DNA of 39,107 bases from Bacilli bacterium (GTDB taxonomy: Bacteria > Bacillota_I > Bacilli_A > RF39 > UBA660), in the NCBI GenBank assembly GCA_022801735.1, contig JAAWSW010000004.1, positions 1-39,107 on the forward strand, in the 5' to 3' direction. Positions within the stretch are counted from its first letter, which is position 1, and the number at the start of each line of letters is the position of its first letter. The notes under the pieces were generated by a model. It was not told the DNA's origin, did no database searches, and was given only the letters and a program-made list of their open reading frames with translations. A program made the position numbers and the translations under genes. Of the stretch, positions 17,814-27,145 are shown piece by piece.

Positions 17814-19082
17814 TTACTTAATATAAACACCAAATAATAAATCATCATTAAACTCAAGTTCTGTGTTTTCTAAAACTTGTCTAACCCCTTTATCATGATA
17901 ATAATATATACTATTATTGTTTAAGAAATAAATGTAATCATCTAAATATATGACACTATTCATATCAGAAGTCGTAAATAAATACGTTATCATCTTTTTA
18001 TTTTGTACATCAGCACGATAAACATCAAATAAATTATCATTTTGTTTTTTATAAAAATAACAATATCCAACCTTGTTACCAAGACAATCTGCTTTAACAA
18101 AGCCATTTGGAACATTCGAGTGATATCTATCAAATTTCTTACCTGAAACCGCTTCGTTTAAAGTCATATTACCCCATTGACCATCGTAATACTTTAAGTT
18201 ATTTTTATCTGAAACCTTCTCCACAGTTTCATGTTTTAAATTAATTTTATATTGAGTTTCAGAATCCTTATCGAAGAAATAAATTTCATCATTTAAAGCC
18301 CCCTGAACAACAATATCGAATGATAAATCATCATAACTGCGTATTTTGCTAACTTTACCATTAATTATATTAACAACATAAAAGTTTTTAAAACTATATT
18401 GTTCATTATAATCAGCAACAATATAATATTTATCACTGAAAATCTTAACAGACTTTTTATAAACATCATTATCAAATAATTTTACATTAGATTGCTTATT
18501 ATTATATAAAGATAATCCCTTATAATTTTCTGCTGCTATATAATGATTTTCCACAATATTATCATCATATAAAGTTATAGTATTAGATAACTTATGCGAA
18601 GAAGCACTGTCATTATAATCATTAACATCATACCCATATTTTTTTAGCGACTTTACAAAACCAGACAAAACCTTTTTCTTATCATTAGATAAATCACGAT
18701 AAAACTTCATTTCCAATAATTCAGATTTATTCTTTTTATCTTGTAAATCTATACACATAATATCAGTAAGTATCTTATTCCCCTTAAAAACAGGCATAAT
18801 ACAATACATATTAGATATCTTCTCATATTTTATTGTATTTATAATTTTCTCTGCCTTATTATAATTTGTAGGTATTTGAAAATTCATTTTAAACTTTTCA
18901 TGAGACAGTTCAAAATAATAAGAATCTGAACCATATAAAGAGTTCGTTTTCAAAATTTCCTTCACCTTAAAATTCCCACTAGAATAACTAACCTCATGGC
19001 CCTTATCAAATAAATGAATAAAAAATTTAAGGCCAAAAAGTACAGCCAATAAAATAAGCAGAGTTTTAAACAAATACTTCAT
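17814..19082 (-). CDS. Hypothetical exported/membrane-anchored protein, possible beta-propeller-like repeats
   Basis: N-terminal signal/TM MKYLFKTLLILLAVLFGLKFF; repeated Y/D-rich strands (YYIVADYNEQYSF, DDYIYFLNNNSIYYYHD). Confidence 0.75.
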   Translation of the reverse strand: MKYLFKTLLILLAVLFGLKFFIHLFDKGHEVSYSSGNFKVKEILKTNSLYGSDSYYFELSHEKFKMNFQIPTNYNKAEKIINTIKYEKISNMYCIMPVFKGNKILTDIMCIDLQDKKNKSELLEMKFYRDLSNDKKKVLSGFVKSLKKYGYDVNDYNDSASSHKLSNTITLYDDNIVENHYIAAENYKGLSLYNNKQSNVKLFDNDVYKKSVKIFSDKYYIVADYNEQYSFKNFYVVNIINGKVSKIRSYDDLSFDIVVQGALNDEIYFFDKDSETQYKINLKHETVEKVSDKNNLKYYDGQWGNMTLNEAVSGKKFDRYHSNVPNGFVKADCLGNKVGYCYFYKKQNDNLFDVYRADVQNKKMITYLFTTSDMNSVIYLDDYIYFLNNNSIYYYHDKGVRQVLENTELEFNDDLLFGVYIK

Positions 19083-19166
19083 AAAGCAAACCTCCTATAT
19101 TAATTATATATAATAAGTATCTTTTTTTCAAGAAAAAGCCCTATCAAAAAAGAATAAAGCAACTCT

Positions 19167-19670
19167 TTATTCTTCTCCGTTTTCTGATATAGATTTAAGT
19201 TCATTATTTAATTTAATAACATCCTCATTAGGAACTCCATTTTCAAGTTCTCTTTTTTTCTGCATCATATATTTAGATAAAACTGTTTCCACTTCTTTTA
19301 ATGCACCGCGAGATAAATTAGATAAAATAACAGTTTCTTTAACAGTATCAATTATTGCTCTACCCCAAATAAGTCCCATTTTTATCGAAAAATCATTAAA
19401 CATATCAGGTGTTATTGTGTAATAGAAATGTCCAAAAACAAGTCTTTTTTGTGCAACAATTAAACGTTTATTAGTTATTACTAATACATGTGTACTAATC
19501 ATATCCCAAGCACTAACGCCCTTTTGTGCTGCAAAAGCATATAAAATTTCCTCATCATCATTTATATATCTTTCTGCAATTTTACAATGAGCCTTAAGGC
19601 GCCATACAACCGTTCCTGGATGTCTATTTATAAATTCACTAGCCTTTTGATATACTATATTTTTCATCAT
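19167..19670 (-). CDS. PH-domain-like (bPH) protein
   Basis: DEEILYAFAAQKG...STHVLVITNKRLIVAQKRLVFGHFYYTITPDMFNDFSIKMGL. Confidence 0.65.
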   Translation of the reverse strand: MMKNIVYQKASEFINRHPGTVVWRLKAHCKIAERYINDDEEILYAFAAQKGVSAWDMISTHVLVITNKRLIVAQKRLVFGHFYYTITPDMFNDFSIKMGLIWGRAIIDTVKETVILSNLSRGALKEVETVLSKYMMQKKRELENGVPNEDVIKLNNELKSISENGEE

Positions 19671-19675
19671 ATTAC

Positions 19676-22168
19676 CTACTTTCCACAACATTGCTTATAC
19701 TTTTTACCAGAGCCACATGGGCACTTATCATTACGACCAACCTTTTGAATTCTCTTTGGTTGTCTTTTTTTCAATTTATTAGGATCTTCCACTGCATTAC
19801 CTTTAATTACTTGTTCTCTTTCAGTATTTTGTCTTACTTCAGCATGTAATAAAAATCTAGTAACATCGGTATCAATAGTATCTAATAAATTATCAAACAT
19901 TTCGTAACCTTCAGCAGTATAAGCTCGAAGTGGATTTTCTTGTGCATAACCTCTAAGACCAATACCTTCACGTAATAAACTCATTTCATTAATATGATCC
20001 ATCCAGTGAGTATCTATTACTTTAAGTGTAACTGCCTTTTCAAATTCATCGCGAATTTCAGTAGGAATTTCAGAAGTTCTCTTATCGTATTCCTTAACAA
20101 CCTCATTATAAATAGTCTCAGTTAAATTATCAGCATCTAATTCCTCTAATTCTCTCACTTCAAGTGAATCTGATAATAAATTTTCATTAACTGATTCTAA
20201 AATTTCACTTACATCTAAACCAGTTAATGTCCCTTCTGGTCCCAGATGGTCCTTAACAGAAACCTCAATGTGGTCATAAAAACTCTTTAAAACATCATCG
20301 TGAATAGAATCACTATCTAAAATTTTATTACGTCTATCATAAATAATACCACGTTGATTATTTAAAACATCATCATATTCAAGTAAATTCTTACGTGTAT
20401 CAAAGTTATTACCCTCAACACGTTTTTGTGCAGATTCAATAGATCTAGATAAAGATTTACTTCTTATATTCATTTCTCCATCAAAACCAAGTCTTTGAAG
20501 CATTGCTTTCGCACTATCAGTCCCAAAACGAACCATAAGTTCATCTTCAAAAGAAACATAGAATTGAGTCATTCCAGGGTCACCTTGACGCCCAGAACGT
20601 CCTCTTAATTGGTTATCAATACGCCTAGATTCATGTCTTTCAGTTCCAAGAACACATAATCCACCAAGTTCCTTAACGCCTTCACCTAATTTAATATCTG
20701 TACCACGTCCAGCCATATTAGTTGCAATTGTAACTGCGCCCTTTTGACCTGCTTTTGCAATAATTTCAGCCTCACGTGCATTATTCTTCGCATTTAAAAC
20801 CTCATGAGGAATACGTTCCTTAGTAAGCATGCTACTAATAAGTTCACTATTTTCAACCGCAATTGTACCCACTAAAACAGGTTGACCAAGTTCATGTCTT
20901 CTTTTTATTTCTTTAACAATAGCCTTATATTTACCTGAAGATACAGCAAATATTAAATCTCCTAAATCCTCACGAATAACAGGTTTATTAGTAGGAATAG
21001 TAATTACATACATATTATAAATATCTCTAAATTCTTCTTCTTCTGTTTTTGCAGTTCCTGTCATACCAGCAAGTTTATTATACATTCTAAATAAATTTTG
21101 GAATGTAATAGTTGCTAAAGTCTTAGTTTCTTCATTAATCTGAACACCTTCTTTAGCCTCAATCGCTTGATGTAACCCTTCAGAAAAACTACGACCAGGC
21201 ATAAGTCTACCTGTAAATTGGTCAACAATCACAACTTGGCCATCTTGAACAACATAATCAAAATCACGTTTCATACTATAATTAGCCCTTAAAGCCTGAT
21301 TAATAAAATGAACTAAAGAAGTATGTTCAAGGTCATATAAATTTTTTAAATTAAAATAACTTTCAGCACTCTTCATTCCAGTAGCATCTAAAGATACTTG
21401 TTTAGTTTTTTCGTCATATATATATCCGTCATTTTCTTTTAAACCCTTAACAAATTTATCTGCCTGAATATATAAATTGGCAGATTTCATAGAACCACCA
21501 GAAATAATAAGTGGTGTTCTGGCCTCATCAATTAAAACAGAATCAACCTCATCTATAATAACAAAATTAAGCGGTCTTTGAACACGGTCCTCTGACTTAA
21601 CAACCATGTTATCACGTAAATAATCAAAACCTATTTCATTATTAGTTGAATACATGATATCGCAGTTATAAACATCTCTTTTTTCTTTAGCATTAAATTC
21701 ACGGTAATTAACACCAACAGTTAAACCTAAAAATTCATAGATTTGTCCCATCCATCCAGCATCACGTCCCGCTAAATATTCATTAACAGTTATGATGTGA
21801 ACACCATCACCAGTTAATGCATTTGCATACGCAGGTAAAACAGAAGTTAAAGTTTTTCCTTCACCAGTCTTCATTTCGGCAATATTACCATAATGAATAG
21901 CAAGACCGCCTATTAACTGTACATAAAATGGTTTTTGTTCTAAAACCCTCCATGCTGCCTCTCTAGCAACCGCAAAAGCCTCAACTAAAATATCCTCTAA
22001 AGTTTCACCATTTGCTAATCTTTCTTTAAATTCTTTTGTTTTATTTTTTAATTCATCATCAGATAATTTCCCCATTGACTCATCTAATGATTCTATTTCA
22101 TTTGCAATCGCTTTAAAACGTTCTAATTCTTTATATTCATGATCAAAAATTTTTTTCAAAAAACTCAT
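19676..22168 (-). CDS. secA: Preprotein translocase ATPase SecA
   Basis: AEMKTGEGKTLTSVLPAYANAL, IDEVDSVLIDEARTPLIISG, GRGTDIKLG, C-terminal zinc motif CPCGSGKKYKQCCG. Confidence 0.99.
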   Translation of the reverse strand: MSFLKKIFDHEYKELERFKAIANEIESLDESMGKLSDDELKNKTKEFKERLANGETLEDILVEAFAVAREAAWRVLEQKPFYVQLIGGLAIHYGNIAEMKTGEGKTLTSVLPAYANALTGDGVHIITVNEYLAGRDAGWMGQIYEFLGLTVGVNYREFNAKEKRDVYNCDIMYSTNNEIGFDYLRDNMVVKSEDRVQRPLNFVIIDEVDSVLIDEARTPLIISGGSMKSANLYIQADKFVKGLKENDGYIYDEKTKQVSLDATGMKSAESYFNLKNLYDLEHTSLVHFINQALRANYSMKRDFDYVVQDGQVVIVDQFTGRLMPGRSFSEGLHQAIEAKEGVQINEETKTLATITFQNLFRMYNKLAGMTGTAKTEEEEFRDIYNMYVITIPTNKPVIREDLGDLIFAVSSGKYKAIVKEIKRRHELGQPVLVGTIAVENSELISSMLTKERIPHEVLNAKNNAREAEIIAKAGQKGAVTIATNMAGRGTDIKLGEGVKELGGLCVLGTERHESRRIDNQLRGRSGRQGDPGMTQFYVSFEDELMVRFGTDSAKAMLQRLGFDGEMNIRSKSLSRSIESAQKRVEGNNFDTRKNLLEYDDVLNNQRGIIYDRRNKILDSDSIHDDVLKSFYDHIEVSVKDHLGPEGTLTGLDVSEILESVNENLLSDSLEVRELEELDADNLTETIYNEVVKEYDKRTSEIPTEIRDEFEKAVTLKVIDTHWMDHINEMSLLREGIGLRGYAQENPLRAYTAEGYEMFDNLLDTIDTDVTRFLLHAEVRQNTEREQVIKGNAVEDPNKLKKRQPKRIQKVGRNDKCPCGSGKKYKQCCGK

Positions 22169-22236
22169 ATCATCAGGTCCTTTCATATATAACTTAATTT
22201 TACCAAAAAACCATTAAAATTAACAGTACTAGAAGA

Positions 22237-22258
22237 AAAAAAGACTTAAAAGTCTTAT
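22237..22258 (-). terminator. Terminator hairpin between hpf and secA
   Basis: AAGACTT-aa-AAGTCTT with flanking A/T tracts. Confidence 0.6.
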
Positions 22259-22788
22259 TTTTCTTTAATAATTCCGTAGTTACCATCTTTACGCATATAA
22301 ATAACTTCAACTTCACCATTTTTTGAATTTCTAAAAATAAAGAAAGAATGGTCAATCAAATTCATTTGTAAAATTGCTTCATCTTCACTCATTGGTTTTA
22401 GTTCTACTTCTTTACGCTTAACAATTTTAGTCTTATCTTTTTCTTCCTTAGGAATTTCAAAATCTAATACTAATTCAGCATATTTTTCCTTAGTTCCTTT
22501 TTTACTCATACGAGTTTTATTTTTTCTTATTTGTCTTTCTAATTTATCTAAAACAAGGTCAATAGCAGCAAATGGATCTTTATGACCCTCTTCAGCACGT
22601 AAAATCATCTTTTTAGCAGGAATTGTCACTTCTACAACTTGATTAACACCATCAGGTCTAATAACAACACTAGCCTCTAAATTTTCAGGTTTATCAAAAT
22701 ATTTATCAAGTTTACTAAGTTTGCTTTCGACATAAGATTTAATGTCACTTGTAACCTTAAATTTCTTTCCGTGTATTCTATATTCCAT
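22255..22788 (-). CDS. hpf: Ribosome hibernation promoting factor (long form)
   Basis: YRIHGKKFKVTSDIKSYVESKLSKLDKYF; C-terminal MSEDEAILQMNLIDHSFFIFRNSKNGEVEVIYMRKDGNYGIIK. Confidence 0.96.
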   Translation of the reverse strand: MEYRIHGKKFKVTSDIKSYVESKLSKLDKYFDKPENLEASVVIRPDGVNQVVEVTIPAKKMILRAEEGHKDPFAAIDLVLDKLERQIRKNKTRMSKKGTKEKYAELVLDFEIPKEEKDKTKIVKRKEVELKPMSEDEAILQMNLIDHSFFIFRNSKNGEVEVIYMRKDGNYGIIKEK

Positions 22789-22891
22789 ATTATCACTCTC
22801 CTAACTACATTATACCACATTAAAAACAAAAATAGTATGAAAAAGTATGTAATATTATGTGACTGTACACATAAAGAATAAAAAGACCACC

Positions 22892-23104
22892 TTATACTAA
22901 GGCAGTCTTAATTTCAACTACGTTTTTAGCCTGAAGTCCTTTGTCAGTTCTAACTAATTCGAACTCAACATATTGACCTTCCACTAGTGTTTTGTAGCCA
23001 TCTGTAAGTATTGATGAATAATGTACGAAAATATCTTCATGTTCATTATATTCGATGAAACCGAAGCCCTTTTCATTGTTAAACCATTTAACTTTACCTC
23101 TCAT
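22892..23104 (-). CDS. Cold-shock protein CspA family
   Basis: [30 protein letters not shown]. Confidence 0.97.
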   Translation of the reverse strand: MRGKVKWFNNEKGFGFIEYNEHEDIFVHYSSILTDGYKTLVEGQYVEFELVRTDKGLQAKNVVEIKTALV

Positions 23105-23341
23105 GCTTACATCTCCCTTCTAATTAAATTCCTTACAACCTTACTATACACCTAAATTGCCCTACTTGTAGCAAATTCTGAAATACAAAATCCGACAAAA
23201 TTTGCAAAATAGGAAATACCAATGTTGTAGGTAATTTGTATTTTACTATAAAAAGTCCATCTTGTTTCAAAACTTGCGTCAAGGTATCATTTTCGTGCAT
23301 GAATGATTCAAAGTGTCGCAAGTAATAACACATCGGCTATC

Positions 23342-23372
23342 ATTCACACAGGCTCCACCCATGATTCACACA
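23342..23372. promoter_or_regulatory. Candidate LytTR/AgrA-type tandem binding site upstream of agrB
   Basis: ATTCACACA repeated exactly at 23342 and 23364 (9 bp, 13-bp spacer, 22-bp period), 67 bp before the agrB start. Confidence 0.5.
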
Positions 23373-23438
23373 AAAATACGACACAATATGACAAAAATTG
23401 ATAACATAGAGGTGCAATTATAGAAAGCAGTTGATTTT

Positions 23439-24038
23439 ATGAAAGAATTATTTGTTGGCACTTCTATTGATATAATAAAAAAACAATGTCCCGAGTATAG
23501 TAATATAAAACTAGAAGAGATAAAATATGGATTAGCCAGTTTATATTTAACAATTTCTAAAACAATTGTTATTGGTACTATGGCATATATTTTAGGGATT
23601 TTAACAGAATTAATTATTTTTACTATAATATACAACCTACTAAGAATGACATCATTTGGTTTGCATGCGACCAAAAGTTGGATATGTTTATTATCTTCAT
23701 CAATAATTTTCATGGGATGCCCTTATCTATGTTATATAGTAACCATCCCTATATTGCTCAAATTTATTATTGGAATAGTTGGAGTAATATTAATATTTAA
23801 AAACAGTCCTGCTGATACTAAAAAGAAGCCAATTATAAATCCTAAAAGGAGAATGGTTTATAAATTAATATCAACACTGACTGCCACTATATTTGTAATA
23901 CTATCATTAACTATATCTGATAACTTTTTATCTAATAGTTTTATATTTTCTATCATATTACAAAATATTATGATATCTAAAATAACCTATAAACTATTTG
24001 GATTACCTTATGATAATTATAAAAATTATCAATTATAA
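23439..24038 (+). CDS. agrB: AgrB-type accessory gene regulator / AIP processing endopeptidase
   Basis: Multi-TM protein with RMTSFGLHATKSWIC (conserved His...Cys catalytic pair context), KKKPIINPKRR. Confidence 0.9.
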   Translation: MKELFVGTSIDIIKKQCPEYSNIKLEEIKYGLASLYLTISKTIVIGTMAYILGILTELIIFTIIYNLLRMTSFGLHATKSWICLLSSSIIFMGCPYLCYIVTIPILLKFIIGIVGVILIFKNSPADTKKKPIINPKRRMVYKLISTLTATIFVILSLTISDNFLSNSFIFSIILQNIMISKITYKLFGLPYDNYKNYQL

Positions 24039-24070
24039 AATTTAAATAAAAGTAAGAAGGGAGTAAGTAC

Positions 24071-24190
24071 ATGTCATTTATAGCAGCAATACTTGCTAAT
24101 TTAGGTGGTTTATTTGCTAACATAGGAAGCCAAATGTGTGGATTTTGGTGGTATGATGAAGAAGAAACACCAAAAAGTTTAATAAAATAA
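24071..24190 (+). CDS. agrD: AgrD-like autoinducing pro-peptide (39 aa)
   Basis: MSFIAAILANLGGLFANIGSQMCGFWWYDEEETPKSLIK: amphipathic leader, single Cys with aromatic core, acidic tail DEEETPKSL; SD AGAAGGGAG; directly after agrB; absent from the ORF track. Confidence 0.88.
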   Translation: MSFIAAILANLGGLFANIGSQMCGFWWYDEEETPKSLIK

Positions 24191-24224
24191 CATACAATCA
24201 AATAACAAACGAATAACAAACAAA

Positions 24225-24258
24225 AAAATGTAGAACGAGTAAATTCTACATTTTTATT
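24225..24258. terminator. Bidirectional terminator between convergent agrBD and agrCA
   Basis: AAAATGTAGAA-cgagtaaa-TTCTACATTTT with T-run on + and A-run on the other side. Confidence 0.8.
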
Positions 24259-25553
24259 TTTAATCTTTGTGTAAACATATCTCTACAAATCTCTTTTTCA
24301 TTTTCCAAACTAGAATCACCTCTAATTATTTCATCAACTAAGGATAATCCATAACCATGGCCTTTTCCTTTTGTTGTATAACCCTTATTACCAATCTTAT
24401 CTACGGCAAGATTACCAGAATAATTATTAGATATATCAATACATAAATAACCATCCATATTATATAACTCAACTGTAATAATTTGTTTCTTTAATTTTTC
24501 AACTTCCTCAATGGAATTATCTAAAAATACTCCCATTATTTTACAAATATTAAGCATTGTTCCATCATCTAAATTAATCAAATCAGATGTTTTTACATCT
24601 CTTGAAATTTCAAGTGCATACTTAATTTTCATTTCTTTCATCTTACATAATTTAGAATAAATAATTGAACGAAGTCCTCCTTCAGGAATCTTTTCTGTTT
24701 TCTTAAATATACCTTCATTATCTTTAGATTTATTATCGATAAGTTTATCTATATAATTAATTGTAGTTTTATCTTCTGACTTTATCATATTTCTAATTAT
24801 TAATAATTGATTTTTATTTTCATGATTAGTAACTCTATATTTATCCATCATAGTTTCATGTTCACGCAAACTAGATAGACTAGTTGCATATTTATTACTT
24901 ACTTTTCTATAATTTTCTCTTACATTAGAAAGTCTTAAAATAACAAAAACATAAAGAATTATTAAAATAGTATTACAAGTTAAAATCACTATAGGTGGTA
25001 AATCAATATATGTCATCACCATAAATAAACTTGCTAAAATAACAGTTATAACAAAATTCAAAACTAAATTATTACTTTTAAGGTTGCCTGCCAATTTATA
25101 TAATACACCATATATCTTATATGGTATTGGTGTTTTTAAAGATAAAAATGCCAATACAGGTACACCAAGATTAATTACTAACATACCTAATAAATTATGA
25201 TTTACATTATCAGGGTTTGATTCAATAAATGTAAATGTTATTACAACCAAAATCAATTCACAAATCATAGCAATAAACTCTGATACTACGACTGTTAAGA
25301 ATGCTTTCTCAACATTTCTAAATAACCAATAACACAATACAAATAGTATTAATATCACTAAAAATATTTTCAAAAATTGTGGCAAATAAAAATTAACTAT
25401 AGTACTACCTAAAGTGGCTAATATTACACCAAGGTAAATTTTATAATTTTTAAAATCTATTTTAATATTTAATAATTTATGCCAACAATTAACCATAAAC
25501 ATAGCCAATACTGAAGTACCCACTATATACACAATCAAAATTTCTAAATCCAT
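24246..25553 (-). CDS. agrC: AgrC-like sensor histidine kinase (HPK10 type)
   Basis: Polytopic N-terminus, TNHENKNQLLIIRNMI phosphoacceptor region, FLDNSIEEVEK and GKGHGYGLSLV ATPase motifs. Confidence 0.9.
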   Translation of the reverse strand: MDLEILIVYIVGTSVLAMFMVNCWHKLLNIKIDFKNYKIYLGVILATLGSTIVNFYLPQFLKIFLVILILFVLCYWLFRNVEKAFLTVVVSEFIAMICELILVVITFTFIESNPDNVNHNLLGMLVINLGVPVLAFLSLKTPIPYKIYGVLYKLAGNLKSNNLVLNFVITVILASLFMVMTYIDLPPIVILTCNTILIILYVFVILRLSNVRENYRKVSNKYATSLSSLREHETMMDKYRVTNHENKNQLLIIRNMIKSEDKTTINYIDKLIDNKSKDNEGIFKKTEKIPEGGLRSIIYSKLCKMKEMKIKYALEISRDVKTSDLINLDDGTMLNICKIMGVFLDNSIEEVEKLKKQIITVELYNMDGYLCIDISNNYSGNLAVDKIGNKGYTTKGKGHGYGLSLVDEIIRGDSSLENEKEICRDMFTQRLKIKM

Positions 25554-25554
25554 A

Positions 25555-26256
25555 TTATATCAACTCTCCCTCAAATCTTGTAGATACTAGATCTATTTGT
25601 TCACCAGTATCAAACATTATAATTTTTTTATTCTTATTAAACCTAACCACTCTTTTTCTATTAACTACACATGCCCTATGTGTTTTTATAAAAGATGGAT
25701 TAAGTGATTTCGTTATTTCATTTAAACTTTTATTCAATGTAAATTCTGCATAATCAGTTTTAATTATACATTTTCTCTCCATACTTTCTTTAACAATATA
25801 TAAAATATCGTCTAAAGCAATTGTATATATTGTTCCGCAATCTTTAACTCTAAGCATTTTTCTTACCTTTAACATTTGTAATGCCTTATCTATAGCCAAT
25901 GATAATTTAATATCAGTATTATCAAATTTATTAATAAATGTTAAAAATGAAAGTTGATTTTTAGAAACTGAATCGCTAAGTTCTTGATGCCCTGTTAAAA
26001 ATATAATTACACTGTCCACATCTTCCTTTCTTATCATTCGAGCAATATCCACACCAGAACCATTTGGAAGTTCAATATCCAGTATATATACTTTAAAAGA
26101 CTCATTATTATTTACCATATTTATAATATTTTGATTATAATCATCAAATTCATGAATATGATATTCAAAATCATTTTTCATCATATAACTAGTGATAATA
26201 GAGGCAATCTTATGCCTATAACCTTGGTTATCTTCACAAATAATAAAATTTATCAT
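25555..26256 (-). CDS. agrA: AgrA-like LytTR response regulator
   Basis: FIICEDNQGYR...YILDIELPNGSGVDIARMIR...FIKTHRACVVNRKRVVRFN. Confidence 0.92.
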   Translation of the reverse strand: MINFIICEDNQGYRHKIASIITSYMMKNDFEYHIHEFDDYNQNIINMVNNNESFKVYILDIELPNGSGVDIARMIRKEDVDSVIIFLTGHQELSDSVSKNQLSFLTFINKFDNTDIKLSLAIDKALQMLKVRKMLRVKDCGTIYTIALDDILYIVKESMERKCIIKTDYAEFTLNKSLNEITKSLNPSFIKTHRACVVNRKRVVRFNKNKKIIMFDTGEQIDLVSTRFEGELI

Positions 26257-26381
26257 AAATCTTACCTTCTTTTGTTTATTTGTATACCCTTACGACCTTT
26301 TAAATATAACATATTTTATTGCCAATTACTACCATTTTTTGACAATTTTTTCATTTTGCATATTATTTTTGTATAAATAAA

Positions 26382-26409
26382 AAAACAAAGAACGAATTAT
26401 CTTTGTTTT
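26382..26409. terminator. Hairpin at the 3' end of the lipoprotein gene
   Basis: AAAACAAAGA-acgaatta-TCTTTGTTTT. Confidence 0.6.
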
Positions 26410-27008
26410 CCCTCACTTTTTTCTTTCGCATCATCTAACCAATTAGTGCCTTTATCCATAACATAAGCACCTAAATCTGTACTCTTATCCCATAGCCACT
26501 CACCAGCATCTGATAATTTCTCTTTAGCCTTTTCCTTATACTCTGGTATATAACTTTCAATATAACTATCCAAAGTTCCTAAAGAATTTTTTGCCATTTC
26601 TACTGTACTATCAGAAACATCATTAATTGTATATCCATTAATTTCTTCACCATTAAACAAGAAATTAAAAATAGTATCAAAATTATCCATTGCTTGTTCT
26701 TTAGTTTTCTGATAAGACTCAGTCTGCTTAACTTCATCCGTTGCATTTGCAAGTTCAGAAGCACTATCAGTCATAATAGTAATTGCCGCTTCTACAGCAT
26801 TAGATCCTTCAACTTTATCATATTCTTTTTCAACAAAATTTTTCTCTTCTGTACTTACTGCTACATCATCAACACTTTGTTCATTAGTAATATTTTCCTC
26901 ATTGCTATTTTTGGTTTCATTTACACCACATCCAACCAAAGTAAAAGATAAACCTCCAGCAAGTAACATCATAACCATCTTCTTTGACAAATTTAGATTT
27001 CTAGTCAT
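26397..27008 (-). CDS. Hypothetical lipoprotein
   Basis: Lipobox LVGCG after a hydrophobic signal; low-complexity polar linker; C-terminal helical EWLWDKSTDLGAYVMDKGTNWLDDAKEK. Confidence 0.8.
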   Translation of the reverse strand: MTRNLNLSKKMVMMLLAGGLSFTLVGCGVNETKNSNEENITNEQSVDDVAVSTEEKNFVEKEYDKVEGSNAVEAAITIMTDSASELANATDEVKQTESYQKTKEQAMDNFDTIFNFLFNGEEINGYTINDVSDSTVEMAKNSLGTLDSYIESYIPEYKEKAKEKLSDAGEWLWDKSTDLGAYVMDKGTNWLDDAKEKSEGKQR

Positions 27009-27079
27009 ATTTCCACCTCTTGATATATTATACCATTTAATAAAAAAATTAACAAAATTTATATAATTCGTACAAATAT

Positions 27080-27145
27080 ATGGATAATAAAATAATATCG
27101 AAAGTTACTGGCTTAACAATAAAAGAGATAGAAAGTTTAAAATAG
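27080..27145 (+). pseudogene. Possible C-terminal remnant of an Rpn-family nuclease/transposase
   Basis: MDNKIISKVTGLTIKEIESLK* resembles the IAKITGLSxEEIxxLK C-terminus common in Rpn-family proteins; followed by a + strand terminator at ~27126-27160. Confidence 0.35.

Noticed and set aside
23133-24219. ORFs 23133..23333, 23366..23713 and 23977..24219 on the minus strand
   Set aside because: The first lies in the csp-agrB regulatory region without SD; the other two are antisense to agrB and agrD.
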